Origin: Strongylocentrotus purpuratus
Lineage: Eukaryota > Echinodermata > Echinoidea > Camarodonta > Strongylocentrotidae
NCBI RefSeq assembly: GCF_000002235.5
Contig: NW_022145611.1
Coordinates: 16,090,882 to 16,154,881 of the forward strand
Direction: 5' to 3'
DNA: 64,000 nucleotides
The position numbers were made by a program, and so were the translations under genes. Position 1 is the first letter of the stretch, and the number at the start of each line of letters is the position of its first letter. Below the pieces are notes generated by a model. It saw only the letters and a program-made list of their open reading frames with translations. It had not been told where the DNA came from and did no database searches. This document shows positions 12,868 through 27,189 of this stretch, one piece after another.

Positions 12868-12938
12868 CCTCTCTTTCTCTCTACCACCCCCCCCCCCCCA
12901 TTCACTCTCGAGCTCTCTCTCTTTCTCTCGCGCTTTCA
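12868..12938. repeat. CT and poly-C tract
   Basis: CT repeat, a C run at about 12887-12899, then a second CT tract that ends in CTTTCAG. The last part mimics a splice acceptor, but no conserved coding sequence follows. Confidence 0.85.
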
Positions 12939-13090
12939 GGAATAATGGCCAGTGCACGATTTTCTGTTTGAAAATATCTGTTATCGGTGAGCAGGTCAAC
13001 ATGTAATTATTGGCAGGTAGAAAAGCGTAATCATCTTCTGATCAAATCCCCCTCCGATGCAGAATTTAATTTATTCCGCTCCAATATTGT

Positions 13091-13123
13091 CTTCTTTTCA
13101 TCATCTTCTTCTTCTTCTTCTTT
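13091..13123. repeat. TTC/TCA short tandem repeat
   Basis: Triplet repeat CTTCTTCTTCTTC with flanking TCATCA units. Confidence 0.85.
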
Positions 13124-16029
13124 CTGCCTGTTCACTTGGAGTGAATGCTTTGCTGTCACTCTGAGATCTTCCCGTCTGTCGCTCACGACGACAGGGATGT
13201 GAGTGATTTTTTTCCTGTCCATCTTTTATGTCTTCGCAAAAAAAAGGAGAGAAAATGATGAGGGGACTTGGGCTCGTGTCAGATTTGGTGCACAATGAGA
13301 TAATGTGCAGGGAAATTTAAAGGGGGTGGAGAATGGAAGAATTGGGGGAAATGTATAAGAAATAGAGTGTTTTTCACATACTTGTATGGAATTTAGTTTT
13401 TTGGAATTGTCTGTAGTAAAATCTTGAATTCATTAATGATAGTCATGATTTCTGTATATTTTCATTGATGTGAGAGGAAAGAAAAAAGGAAAAGAAAAGA
13501 GACGAATTGCAATGAACGAATGATTCATTAAAAGAATTATGAAAAGATATCCTTGTTAGTGTATGTGGATGTCTTGGAGCTAGAAATGGAAGTTATTAGA
13601 AGATAATATTTCATACAGGCCGATAGATTAGCACAATGACCTGTTTTTATCACCTATTGCCCTGTGAATTAGTAATAGTGAGAATCAACTGTTTATGAGA
13701 ATGGATTAATTTATGACTCTTCTTGACTCCCTAATTGATGTTATGAAAGGCAACTAATCTCTATGTTTATATAATTGCATATGAGAAGCATGCACTTGGA
13801 ATTTTTGTTATAATGGGGAGCGCAGTAGATTAATATACCAATCAGCTATAGATAAAAATCACAATTCTTTTTTTAAAGCAAAGAAAAAGGCATTCATTGA
13901 AACAAACCTTTTACTTTTGATTGAGAATTTGATGACTTAATGATTCAAAATGGGTCCTGAATGTTGATTATTTTAATTAGATCTACCGGTAATGAAATTT
14001 TTTAAAAAGGGAAAATGTCAGACAAAAACTGAAGTAGAACTAAAGTGAATGATGAATTACCGAAACATGTAGTGTCATTTATAAAGTAAGCATATATTCT
14101 ATGTCAGTAGGTTATTGTAAGCTTTACTTCTCCATTTTCCCAGATGTGTTTATGCAATGGAAAAATTTACACATACCGATTTGAACACAGAAACATTTGC
14201 TCTTTGTAATTGATGGAGTAAGTAAATAAGTTAGTAATAAAGTCCAAATTGAACATTTTGAAGTCTCTTTGAATGAGCCCTATATAAAATCTTAAAAAAA
14301 CATTTAGCTCCGGACTACTGCTTTTATTCACATATGTATTTCTTTAGAATTATTTGAAAGTCTTGTGTCAGTTAAAACGGATGATTCAATTTTGAGATAT
14401 GTGTTACTTATGTTGCACATATAGAAGGACACTGCTTTGAGAGAAAACAAATACTAAATATTCTCTTACACGTCTATAACAGCCTATGGAGGTATAGTTT
14501 TATGTAAAGTTCTGTTGGTGAAGTTAAAATGTATGAATTCCTGTTTTATTAGTCATCCCGCTGCTATAAAGATCGAGGCGGTAAGACCATTCACTTTGTG
14601 TATTCAAAGCACTTTATGATACAATCTATAATTAATGTAAAAAAACCGTACTCATCCTCACTCACCACACATTATCAGAATGGGTAATAGTTCAGCCGAT
14701 CATCTATTTTAGTTTTTTGTTTGTATGGCTTTGATAGCAAAATCTTTATGTGAGCCTAGCACTGCTCTATTATTGATACTGTGAGTGGTATCTGGCTGGC
14801 GCTGTATATATTTCACCTGCTTGTGTGGAATACAAATGCATCATAATGAGCCCCAATATTTGGGCGGCGATTCCTAAATGAGATGGGCTGGCACGATTTG
14901 GACCGTATTGATTTAGATAGCAATTAAAGGGTATGCGATTCAAATTGGCGCTGAGCTCGTGTATCTATTCCTCTTCACATTATCACTCTTATCATCATCA
15001 TTTGGGCACGCTTCATGTTCTCTTGCCCAGTGCAGTGATTAAATACGTAGAGCATGGAGATAATGCGGCGAATATTTGCATTGCCATCGCTGGATTTGAT
15101 TTGCGACGGGCACAGGAATCAGTCAAATGTGTCCTCATCCTTGTTGAGTAACAGTTTAAGAGGGGTTTAGTTATTACAAGTATAATTGCTACGATTATGA
15201 GAAAATATTATAATTGCCATGAATCACTACTCAACTTAAAAGGCATCCAAATGATATAATTGGAATTTAAGAAACGCAAAGGCTTGATCATCTTTTTGTG
15301 TAATATTTCTTTGCGGTTACAACCAGTTAAAGATTGGGGGAAAAACCATCAAAGGCATATTCACTTTTAACACTATGGGAAAAGAGGCTCATCTCATTGT
15401 TTCACTTTCCAAAAGGGGATGAATTTGGTTATATTCAATTAATCAATGATTAATTTCTTGAAAATGGTTTGCACTTGTATTTTTTCTTCTTCTAATTTTC
15501 ATCAATTGTACAGTTTCATAACAACTCTACATCTAACTCTACAAGGCAGCTTCTTGGTTAATGCTGACTGTTCAAGTAATATTCCTGACTGAAACAGTCA
15601 CCATCTTTTCTCTCCTCTATCAATTAATGAAACAATTCAAGAGAAGAATTACACAAAATGGAAAAAGGTTGAATATAAAAAAAACTTGAATATGTAGGTC
15701 AATAGCACTTGATTCTCTGAATGTTTTTGTCAGTGCCTGACATGGCAGGGTGATGTAGAAAATTCTGCAGGACGCTCGCTTGCTTGCTTGGAGAGCTGAA
15801 CGGGGCCAATTAGATTCAGCTGCGAAAACCCACGATATGGTCTACTTGGACAGGCAACGCCAAATTTCAATTAGGCACAGGTGTCCGACGTGCTGAAATA
15901 ATGAGGTCTTGTGTTTTTGCTTTATGGCTTGACTTTTTTTTGGTGCCAATTAGCACAATATTAATACTAAGTGGTGTTATGGTTGTAATAGACTTTGAGA
16001 ACAGGAGGGGAAAAATAATAGTAAGAGAA

Positions 16030-16166
16030 TAATAGAGAGAGAGGGAGGGAGAGGGAGAGAAATGGAGAGAGAGAAGAGAGTGAGGAAGAGAGAGTGAGAG
16101 AGAGGAAGAGAGAGAGAGAGATGAGAGAGAAGAGAGAAAGAGAGAGAGGGGGGGGGGAGGGGGAGA
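16030..16166. repeat. GA-rich tract ending in a G run, ~135 bp
   Basis: Imperfect GA repeat with GGGA units, closing with a G-rich segment (about 16148-16164). It accounts for the Ser/Leu- and Arg/Glu-repeat frames on both strands. Confidence 0.9.
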
Positions 16167-19100
16167 TAAATGGAGTGAGAGGAAGGATGAAAGATATAGA
16201 TTGCGACTTTAAGAATACTATAGTTACTCCGAGAATACTTCAAGACTTTAAAAAAAATGTAAACTTGGGAGTTACAACTTACCCATTATTATAAAGGATT
16301 TCAGCACTTAAAATAAATTCTATTGTCAATAATCTTCTTGAACAGTGGAGATCTTTATAATGGTTCCTCTCGGTACATGTTTCTTCATATATTGATTTAT
16401 TAAATAATCAAAAAATCATAAAATTGAACTGCTGTCTTTGCATCTATGCTTTAAGATGAAAAAAAAAAAATCATGTCCATATTAAAAATACGGCATTGAC
16501 ACATCTCAACGAGTCCCTTGCATGAATGTGATATTTCTACTGTCTCCCAAATTACTCAAGCCCCGTGGCCGCATTGCACCATGGGACGGCCGTGGATAAT
16601 TTGCGGGTGAGGTTCCACAAGATAGATCTGTTTTTCTGGCATATCTGTATTGTTTGCATACATGCATTAAGAGAGGGTATGCTCTTAAGTCAGTGTATGT
16701 GTATATTATGGCGAACTAACGGGATTATTAGCCGCCGTTTCGGAGGATTTAATCGGGCATCAGGCCACTCAGGCGAACAAGCAAAGGGAGAGAAAGTTGT
16801 AGAGGGCAAATCATGTAAGCAATTTTCTAAATTGCCAGCCTATGGGATTATCGGTCCATCCCATTTGAGAAATTAAAAAATCGAGAGAGGGAGAGATCGA
16901 GGGATGGAGGGGCACAGATGCGACACATACAGAATAGAAACTCATGACTTTTTCCTCTTGTCTTTCTCCTTTTAACTCATCGACATCTCTCTCTCTCTCT
17001 CTGTTTGGTATTTGCTGAACAATACGTGGGAGGGCACAGTCAGACTACACTGCATCAGATGCAAGCAAATGTATTATTACCGCAGATTACTGCTGCGGCC
17101 CATCTCATTGTGAACTTGATATGTATGTCTATGAGCTTAACACCTTGAGTGAGAGAGCAAATGTAATAAATTGATTGGCTCTGTGATTGCTTTATTATCG
17201 GCAGTTCATTGGAAAGCATTAGAAAACCTCCTAATCTTGTACAGGGCCTATCATTTCGGGATTTAGGCGTAAATGGAAAGATAATTGAATTGTGGATTTG
17301 ACTCTGATCTCATATTTGTATGAGGGCTTCAGGGGGGAATGGGTGAAGCTCAAATTCACGGACACACACAGCATAATGGATCAATTTGTTTTTTACACGC
17401 CACTCGGTCTTGCTCTGTGTATGTATGAGCTGTGTAGTATATATATAAACCTTCAGTTTATTTAATGTACTACTTTTGTTCAGTTCAATGATGTAAATGC
17501 ATTTAGTACATCATATTGCAGTAATCAAATTGTTTATTTTCATCTTCAAAAAAATATTTCTTTGGAGTAACATATTTATCACAAGGCCAAGGGTAGGTAG
17601 GATATCTCAGATTTTAAGCATGAGGATTGAGCAATTTTATTACACTGTTTATCAGGAGTCAGAGGCTGTAAATAAATAAATTTGATTTTGATAGGGTATC
17701 CGCTGATCAACCATTATTTATCAAATCTAATTGGGATAGGCTTGTATTTTCATAATGCATTTTATTAAGTTTTTTAGTTTCACCAAATTGAGAAGATGTC
17801 TACTTCAGAGTGAGAAGAGACTTAACTGATAGCATTTTACATAGCGATAATGTCCTTCTTGCTTTTAGCAGACCATATGAAATGGTAGTGGAAAAGAATG
17901 GGTACATGTAGGTAGGGGAAGTTTTATACTTTTAGGAGTAAGGTAATATTTCCTGTGCTTCTCTTGTCCACAGCACTGAGGAGCAGGTGTTATGAGGGGA
18001 TAAGTGCGTAATCATTGGTTGGACAATGTGTGAACGGGGCAGCCCCTTTAGCACTGAATTAGCACTATTGTAGAGCAGCTGTGTACAGAGTACATAGGGA
18101 CAGACCATAGGGGTCAGCCACAGTCAGTAAGTCAAACTTGCTGCGACTCGACTCTACATTCACTTTGCCTAAGAATGTCGCGGCCCGGCTAGCTAACAAG
18201 CCCCAACTCCGGGAACAAAAACGCCCCAGAGTAGTGCTAATAAACCTTGGAGCTTTGTACACGAGTGGTGCACTTCTCCCGAGAAGTTAAGAGGCGGAGA
18301 AGAATAGAGGGAGAGGGGAAGAAATGATTTCATGTATTTGTGCAGAAAAAATGGAACCGCAATCGCTCTTGGGTCTTAATCAAACAGCGGGTAAGGAGAG
18401 AAGGAGAGAGAGGGGAAGAGGATTGCGCAAACAAGGGGAGAGGGAGAGGGAGCGGGCATGGGTGCGTATGGGGTGCTTCACGGGGAACCCAGCTGCCCGC
18501 CAAAGTTGACAGAACAAACACCAGAGAGAGGGGAGTTTGCCCTCCAAGAGTGAGCCAGCACAGAAAATAAAGCGATGGGGAGAAGTCAGTCGCCAGCCAA
18601 ATCTCCTCCTCATGGCTCAAAAGCCAGAAAGACTGAAAGAAAAAAAAGGTGGAGGGAGGAAAAAAAAAGAACGATTGAAGACAAAACCTGAGCAAGCTTG
18701 TAGAACATGGTATCACACAATGCCCTCCAAGTATGTGTCCAAGTACAACAAAGGCCCAAATGCGGATTAGCCACCTCGTCAAAGCCGAAGAAATCACAAG
18801 CACTCACTCAGGGCTGTTTGTCCTGGGCTCAGAAATCAAGTTTGCGAGCAGGAAGCCAAGTCGTGGGCCCCCCTGCGCTAAATTAAAAACTGGTTCTAAC
18901 TGTTTATTCTGAAATGCAATACTAGTTCAAAGTTTTTGAGGATCAGTATCGGTTGTAAATTCCCTCCATAATCTGGCTATGACACGGCAATGGAATTTCC
19001 TCCTTTGTTCGACTAGCCTTTGTGGTTGAAAAAGAGCGGCCAGTTTCATTTCGATCCAATTTGAAACATTTTTAAAGCTTGCTCGACTATTCAAAGGAAT

Positions 19101-22100
19101 ATAATACCTCAATATTCCCAGAAAGTATTCTCAGTTACTCCTAAGATTACAGGAAACAAAGAATTTAGGAAAGTACAAGCTTTTGAATTTCTTCTAGATT
19201 CCCCATTCCAAAGAGTGTCAAAATCCAAAAGTTTTTAAAAAACATTTTTGATCCCACCGCTGCCACCATATTTCAACTGTTAAATGTTCTGAATGAGTGG
19301 TCCAAACTCAAACCAAAGATGTTTAAAAAAACAACTTACATCATGATTGTTTAACTATAGAGTCTGAGTACTTTGTAATAATTCAAATAATATGGTTTCC
19401 ATGGTGATCTAGGCATACATACAATGCTGCCGATCATGAATAATGGAGTATTCATAATCATACAACCTGTTTTCCCATCTGTCTTACTCTCTCTTTCTCT
19501 GTATCTGTCCCTTTCTTTTCTACTGTGAAGCAACAACAGCATAATCTTTCAGAGCAAATGTAAATTTTCCTTTGTTGTAAAAAATTGTTTTCTCAGAAGT
19601 TCATTACCACTTATACCAGTATGTGTAGTGTTTATTCCCCTGACCCAAGTACTTAGCCTCTTTGTCTAACTTGTAAAACCTTATGGCCAAGTAAGGTAAT
19701 ACCGTTTGGTTTGAAGGAGACTTTAACGACAGGGCACAGTTGTGATTTTTCCTTTCACTAGAAAATGCAGGTATACATGAGCTGTAGTATCCTGAAAACC
19801 CAATACCTTTAGCAGGGCTTATATTTACCAGGTTTATATTGCACGAAACTCTGTACGTTTATACGTGTAGTACCGTTTAACGTCTTGGTCTAGACTAAGC
19901 CCTTTTCAAAACCTTGCAGGTAGATCATGTTATTAAAGGAGAGATGTGAATCAAAGTTCTGCACTTTCGCAATGACCGGCAGCATGCACATTTGTTATCA
20001 GGGCAAACAATTTTGAAGGACTTTTGCAACCATTCAAACATATTTACAGCAATTAGTAAATGGATGTTACAAGCATTTATTTTTTTTCTGAAAAGTTCTG
20101 ATACTAATTCATACCCAAAAAATAAAAATGTCACAAACAAACACACTGATATTGAAGTCTTTAAAATGTATTGGTTTGTAATTTTGCATGTTCTTACATT
20201 CATGTTCTTACATTCATGTTAGGAATTAGTATATGTTGTAGAGATCAGAATCAAGTGTCACAAAAACATACATTTTCATAAGCTATCAGTTTCTACTTAC
20301 TAATGTCAAACATACTTTTGTTTGCACATTGTTGTGTAAATCATTTTTGTTTATTCAATCTGAGATAATTCTTATAATAGGTATAATGTGAATGATATGG
20401 AAATATTTATCCATTTATAGGACAATATGAATGCATTCCGTATTCCTTACTGTATTTCCTCTGCAAGAATTTGGCAATGTTTTACATAATTTGCAGTGAT
20501 CAATATAAACTCCCAAGAATTGATATAATTTGTCCACCATTACAAGTCAGGCAGGACACAGCCTGGCAGGCAAGCTAGCAAGCAAGCAGGCAGTGTTGTG
20601 TTTCTCAGTGCCTGTTGGTGTAATCCTGCACTCGTTCTAACTCAACATTTCCTGAATTGGGTGTCAAACAAGCAGGGATTGGAGGTGTAGGGCATAGAGG
20701 AAAAGGACAAGTGTGATTTCTTGCGGCTCCTCGGGGGTCATAATGGAGCTCCTGGTTGGTAAATTAGAACGGTACTTGAGGAAGACGGGGAAGAGTGCTT
20801 GCATCATATTCATTTGGGGCATTCTCACGCACTGTGACATGAAAAAAGACGAGAAACTAATTCATATAAGTAGGACTCTACACTATTTACTTTCATGTAA
20901 ACTACTGCTCTCTTCCAAAAATAATGAAGTAGTTCCGTTATTTTACATTTTATATAGTCATGTGTCCTGCATACCAATAGTCAAATACATTCGAAGGCAG
21001 ATAATATTAATTTGAAACATCTTATGAAAGCACTAATTTCCATTTTATTTTACCATTTTTTGTTTCGATGTATCTTATGTTAATTTGGCATAATCTGGGA
21101 AGGCCTTGCTGCATTTCTCAAAGTGACATAGAACTCCTCCATTCATAAGAGTGTCATTGATACACATGTTTCTTGTACATCAGTCTTTGCTTGTGAACCA
21201 ACCGTGTCTAATGTCTGTATTGCTGGTCAAAGGCTATGTGATGAGGCTAGTAGGCATACAGTTTCCTCAAGAGCTGCAATTTGCATCTGTCCTCAACAGT
21301 TGCAGAACGTTTGTTGACAGTAACAGCTGATAACTCATGTTTACCCAAGATTAATAATGAGGTAATATCATTATCCAAATAATGACAATATCATTTGCCA
21401 TTATCGCTTGGCCTTTATCAGGTTTAGTAGAATATAATTGTTGACTTAGGTCCTTTGTTGGTGTTGGCTTGTGTTTGAGATAGGCCTCATGTTTTTTAGG
21501 TTTACGACCATGTATGAGTGTCTGGTCTTGCCAAACTATGAAGTAATCATAAATGATGATTTTATCAGGGTTTGAAAGGATTAGAAATTTACCTCAATGT
21601 GTCACGTCTTTGTCATGTAAAGAGTAATGGTTTGCATCTAGATTACCAGTTTATTCTTTTGGATATGAGAGAGCCCCTAGATGTTAATCAATGATCAGCT
21701 ATCAATTTCGAAAGGTTTGTCATTAAGTACGTGGTGATTGCATTTAAGGAAGATAAATTTCAGAAGCTGTGAAACAGAGGTGTCTACGTTCGGGTTGAAA
21801 GGTGTGATAAATGATGGTCAATGTCCAATACCTATCTGCAAGTAAAAGTACAGAGATTCTCGACTCTTCCTGCCGGGTTTAAAGGTCTTCCTTGAAAATC
21901 TGTCAAGAGGTTAAATAGGAAATAGTCCAGCCTTCTCTAATTGCCACCTCTCTGTTGTGAGTCCATCTTGTCTACTTTGCATGCAATAAGATACAACAAC
22001 TGCGTAAATGAGCCTGTATATGTACACTCGTACTCCTAGATCCATCCAATAGTCAGCCTCCCCCTCCCCCCACTTTTCTTCTCCTTTGCATTTCTGTCCG

Positions 22101-24491
22101 TTAGCAGGAGAGTGCAAAAAAAAATCATGCATTATTCCGATGGCTGCCCCCAAATGGATGCTAGGTTTGCGTCTTTGGTGCAAAAACAGTTTGAATATTG
22201 TTGAGTGGCTGGGGTATCTTGCCAGGCAGATGCTGCCCCAGCGCTTCCCTTCTCTCGTAGAGGATCGAGCGAGAAAGCGAAGGGAAGTCATCATGTTAGT
22301 TTACCGTCGAGTGTTTAGTCATCTGTCATGAATATTTTAGACCGTTTCCTCAACACTCCTTGTTTTGGCCGTGTCAGTGGCATGTCCCTGCTCGGCCGTC
22401 TCCATCTCAGTGGACAGCTCTCTTGCAATACTCAAACTGAGACCTCTTTCTAAAACAAAGAAGAAAACCATATTTAAAAAAATTATTTTGTAATCCTTGT
22501 TGGTATGTTTTCTTTAATAGCTTGTTTGTATTTATTTCCATGATATTAACAAGTAGTTATACCAAAAAAAAGGTATACTTTAAATCATGAATACCTTATT
22601 GGAGGAGAGCCCAATTTATTGCTGGGTATTTGTAATTGCAATATTCTTTGTCATAAAGACATTCATCTGTAACATCAGTCATAGCTTCCATCATCTGGGT
22701 TGAAATGGAGTTTGGTTTAAAAAAAAAAAAAATCTGTGATAAAATCCTTGAGTTTTGAGAAGGATGAAGGAGTCTTGTATTTGGCATTATAAACGGGAGA
22801 AGAATATATATAGTGTCTGTGGAAATATTACCTTGCATTATTTAAAGGGCAGAGAATGATTGATTACAAATTATTGAATAACAGATGTCTTTATGACTTG
22901 GAACTTTGGAAGCTTTTATATATGGATTCGTTGCTATAGTTACCCTTCCCTAGAACAAACCTGTTCTTCAGGAACCAGGATTTTTACATGTATATTTGAA
23001 TGATGGAGATTTGCAAGGGTTCTCCTGGACTTTCATTCATTTTGATAGGTTTGAGGATTTCATAAATTTGTTGAAAGCATAAAAAGAAAATTTCTTGTAT
23101 AGGAAATAGAGTTTAGTTTTGGAAGCAGCTTGATTGTCCGAAATGGGCAAAAACATGAAAGGATAGACGGATGGATAGATGGATTGATAGATGCATGGCT
23201 TAGAAGAAAAGTAACGGAAGATCTGTACATAACCAATATAGTCCCTCATGCTCTCACCTAACCTCCTGTTTTGGTGACAGCATGTACCCCCTGTCCATCT
23301 CTCTCTCCAGGTGCAAGCATGTAATAAAAGAGACAAAGGATATTCAAAAGTCAAATCTCAAGAGGCCTTTGCAAATCAAACTGTTTTTTTTTTTGGCAAG
23401 GGAGTAGCCAATTTCCATTTGCAAGAAGAAAAGTATTAAAGAGAAAGAAGCCAGTTTAAAGTGGCAATTGTCCTAACAAGTCGGACTGTCTGAGATAATA
23501 CATGCAGTGTTTACGTGCAACTCCCAATGTCAATATTGACTGTATCATTTCAAACGGGGGTGCACTGGGGATAGGCGGAATAGTTGTTTGCCAACTATGT
23601 ACAACTTGTCCGTTTCTGGGGTCTCCACCAGATGAGTTCGTTTAAGGACACATCTACACCTGTTTGTGCATCAAGAGTCCGTTTTTTAATTTTTCGGTGG
23701 GACAGAGAGTTGGAGAGGGGGCGATGGGGAGAGGGTGTAAGTAAATATGGTGGAAGAAAAGAGTGACAAAGTGAAGCGGAGAGTCAAGTGGCCAACTTCA
23801 TTTCCTGAAGGACACCTTTTTTCTTCTTTCTTTCTTTCCCCAACTCTCTGCAAACTGTTTCTCTTAGACCCTTGTACTTTTCAGTTCGACATCTAAAGCC
23901 AACAAGAAAAGAGACAACCGGTCCTTGAAACTTTGCCTACAGCCAGATCAAACTGTGTGGTAGAGAGAGAGTAGTGGTTAAACAATCTGTGGTTGTACAG
24001 TCTATGCAAGTCCATGCCCAAGTGTTTTTATTAAATGCATGATCAAATGAATACCAATAACATGGACATTGATTTTGAAATTAAATCAATTATTGCAATT
24101 CTGATTGTCCGGTCAACTAGAAATACTTTTATCTCAATTGGTATTGGTATAGGTATATCGTAAGTATAGCAGATGTTTATAGCCTTAATGAACATTGCCC
24201 AAATAGAAATCAGAAGATAGACTGCTCTGTAGGTCAAGCTTGAGTATTGGACCAAATTTGTTTCATAATGAATATTCATACATGGATAAGAGTGTTATCA
24301 TTTCTGAATGTCTGTTTTTCCTCTTGATTGATTATATAAATAACAGTAGCATGTCAAAACAAAACGACTGGTCAGCACTCAGCAAGTATAGTGTTTACTA
24401 CCCCTTCATCTGATGCTGGGTTTAAATGTGTCTAGTGTCCGATACTTTTATTAGCGTCCGGAAGGCTTAGTTTTAAAAATGGTGAAATTAA
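16167..24491. other. Intron stretch, mostly unique sequence
   Basis: No gene is seen. A CT tract lies at 16985-17002, a GA/G-rich tract at about 18383-18460, and AAGC units at about 20570-20595. Repeat-poor blocks of higher GC lie at about 16555-16870, 18000-18290 and 22020-22420. They are open on both strands, a common property of GC-moderate noncoding sequence, and match no protein family. AATAAATAAATTTGATTTTG at 17670-17689 resembles a retroposon tail, but no body is visible. Confidence 0.5.
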
Positions 24492-24569
24492 CTGTTTGGA
24501 GCCAGAAGGGCATCAACTCATATTATTTTGCATGGCGTTAATGCCCTACTGGCTCCAGAATCCAAACAG
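24492..24569. repeat. Small hairpin repeat (GAGCCAGAAGGG family)
   Basis: The left arm CTGTTTGGAGCCAGAAGGGC (24492-24511, continuing AT) pairs with the right arm at 24541-24569. That arm's complement reads CTGTTTGGA, an extra TTCT, then GGAGCCAGTAGGGCAT. The loop is 27 nt. The whole is 78 bp, the size of a microRNA precursor. However, related copies at 63486-63552 and single arms elsewhere in the window show it is a dispersed repeat, so a miniature foldback element is the simpler reading. Confidence 0.7.
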
Positions 24570-24910
24570 ACGAAATTATCTCTACATCTGTTTTACAAAT
24601 CAACTACTGAGAACCCTATAAAGTAAAAGGATATGAGTTAGATCCCAGCTTATGAAATATGGTTGTACAAATTAGCAAAGCTCTCAGAAAGTAGAATGGT
24701 GCCCTTGTTTTTGGTAGAGCCACTTTCAGAGACTACCAGAAAACCTGTCTTTGGTTATGACCAAACAAATAGCCCTACCCCTCTATCCATGTAATGTGGG
24801 GGCATTCATAACCCTGATGAGTTTTGTTAGGCACCCATTCATAATACCACAGGTACCTTGGCCTTACTAAGGACAAACCACGACTAGACCCCTTAGGGCT
24901 AGGTGATTAA

Positions 24911-25160
24911 AGGGGTGAAGGAATGGGGGGGTGGGGGGGGGGGTAAAGGTAGTGGTATAAATGGGGGCTGGGGGCTGGAGATCTGGAGGAAGAGAGAAGT
25001 GTTCAAAGAGAGAGGGGGAGGGGGAGGGAGGGGGAAAAGGAAGAGAGGGAAAGGAAGGGAAGAAGAAGGGAAAAGGAAGGGAAGAGAAAGAGAAGGAGAA
25101 AGAAAGAGAGGAAGAGAGAGGATGAGCTGGAGGAAAAGATGTAGGGAGGGTTTGGAAAGA
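24911..25160. repeat. G-rich purine tract, ~250 bp
   Basis: A strongly purine-biased + strand with runs of G (about 24924-24943 and 25013-25033) passes into GGAA/AGAG repeats. Four or more closely spaced G runs could form a G-quadruplex, and the mirror-like purine repeat could form triplex DNA. It encodes only low-complexity Gly/Arg/Glu peptide. Confidence 0.85.
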
Positions 25161-27189
25161 ACAGGAATTACATGCAGGATTAAATGGTTGAAAAGTAGTG
25201 TTGAGACCTAGAAGGGGAACTTTTGTTTATCAATTCCTATTTATTATAACGTCATGTTTCAAGATGATGGAGATTGAACAATACGATAGGTTATAACAAA
25301 ACATGAAGTTGTAACGTTTGCGATGCATTTAGAAAATGATGTAATTTAAAATGCTCCAACACAAAGAATCATTATGATTTTAGGCTCTTCAAAAGTTCTC
25401 TCAACTTTTTTTTTCTTCAAATCTTTACCAAGCAAAGATGCAGTATTGCCTGTAGAATGATTTCCTATCAGTCCTCATGAGACAACAAATTGTAGAATTC
25501 TACATCTGTCTTTTGGTCGATACATTCAAGATTTTTTTCCCCCCACTGGCACGCCAAGGTGAAGATAATAATAATAATGCTTTGTACTACTGTGCAGAGA
25601 GAGATCCTTATCAATTGAGAGGGTACCCATATCGTTTTGGAGCTGCCAGGAAATAGCATTTGGAGTTGATATTACTACAAATCTCCCAGAACATAAACGG
25701 AAACATGTGGAATCATGTCTCAGGTTTTTTTTACATCATAGCTATTGTGGTCTGCGGGATTACTGCATTGGGACCAGACCCCAAGCAGCCGAGGCTAGGC
25801 AAGGGTAGGGCTGGCTTTAAAGTTAAGGGCGGTGTACGCCCCGTAGTTGCCAGAGTGAGAGGACACAAAGTCGGGGTTTCATTAGCGGGAGGCCAAGCTG
25901 GCTGGGTCGATGACCTCACAAGGTCACTATCCACCAATAGTATTTTGACCTTATTGTGTTGTTTCAAAAGGGGGGCTTAGCCCTGTAAAGTTGTGTGAGT
26001 GTTTTGTATATGCGTTACTCCTCTTGTTTTTTCCATCTCGGTGTAGTGCACTGGCTCCAGAGTGGAGTCTCAATATTTATGTGTGTTTACGTGATGTATT
26101 ATTACAGCCCTGCTGCTGTATATTTTTGTCTATGCATGCAGACTGATGGTATACATATATACCTCCCCTGTCGGGTTAGATTTGATGAGAGATGAATATG
26201 ACAGAAAAGCTTTTTATGGAATAGGTTTTATTCCATTTATCAATCATGGCTTTGTTTCTTTTAGTCTCAGAATTTAAATAAAGAGTTTGGTAAACTGTAA
26301 TCATGTGGTGTTACAGGCAAATCCCTAAACAACAGAGTCACTTTTGATAAAAATACTACCTCTAGCAAACAAATTGCTTCATGCCATTTTTACTTATAAA
26401 TTATGTGAACAAATTATATACAGTACATGGATATAGCCAACTTTCTCACAACAAAGTTGTTTTTTTTCATGCAGACTTTTACATAAGACAAGTAGGCCTT
26501 CAAAGATTTGCCTGCATGTCAGTATTCTCTAAAAATCATATCAACGTTTTGTACAGAAGTTTGAAAAAAACTATAAAATAATTCATAACTGTAACAAACT
26601 TTTCATGTCACTGCTTTCATAAGTGTTCTCAATTTTTATTTATTTACTTATTTTTGTTATTAAAAGAGAAAGGACCAGGAAATAATTGTAGTAAATTAGT
26701 TTTCAAGAATGAGGCTGATTCCTAATTGTAAAAAATGATGTACACAGAAAATAAAAAAGATTCCAATTTATAGATTTGATCCTTTTATCAGGTTTTCAAA
26801 AAGTAAGCTTAATTTAATTATCAAAGCTTTCAAGAAGATTATGTTAAATGAAAGTACTGTTAACATAGAAATGCAAAAGTGGACAATCGCAGAAAATTTA
26901 TATGGAAAAATTCAACTGTCAGGGGTTTCCTAGTCTATGGTGGCATAATAGTTGAGAAGAGGTCTAAGTTATGCTTATAGCTTGAACATTTTCATTTATT
27001 TGCATGTTCAGAATAAAAATTGAAAAAATATAACAATGTGCCTATGTAGAGTCTCCAGTCAGACTCATAATTACAGTAGCCATCACAGGTTGTAATCATC
27101 AGTGATATTGAATTTTTATTTCCAACCATTACTTCGATGTTTTATGAGTATATAGCTGAAAACTTCATAGAAGGTATATTTTGCTAATG

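Larger units (their letters stand above)
9267..16029. other. Intron stretch with several CT/C tracts
   Basis: Unique AT-rich intron is broken by pyrimidine tracts (listed separately). Four or five AAATC units lie at 9447-9470, C runs at 10134-10146 and 11184-11197, and TTC repeats at 13091-13123. GC-moderate, repeat-poor blocks that could be conserved lie at about 10560-10760, 14760-15130 and 15760-15960. The last two contain homeodomain-type cores such as CAATTAA and CAATTAG, which are common by chance in AT-rich DNA. Confidence 0.5.

Noticed and set aside
12900-12960. Acceptor-like CTTTCAG after a pyrimidine tract, suggesting an alternative exon
   Set aside because: The tract is a microsatellite and the following sequence is neither Meis-like nor bounded by a good donor in a suitable phase.
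22086-22331. 81-codon + frame with basic C-terminus, overlapping a 127-codon minus frame
   Set aside because: Frames are open on both strands in a GC-moderate block, with no known domain.
24746-24765. TCTTTGGTTATG, similar to the 5' end of miR-9
   Set aside because: The match stops after about 11 bases, and there is no convincing precursor hairpin.
25660-25980. 106-codon + frame with an apparent membrane segment
   Set aside because: Opposite strand is also open, composition changes abruptly within it, and no family matches; more likely noncoding.
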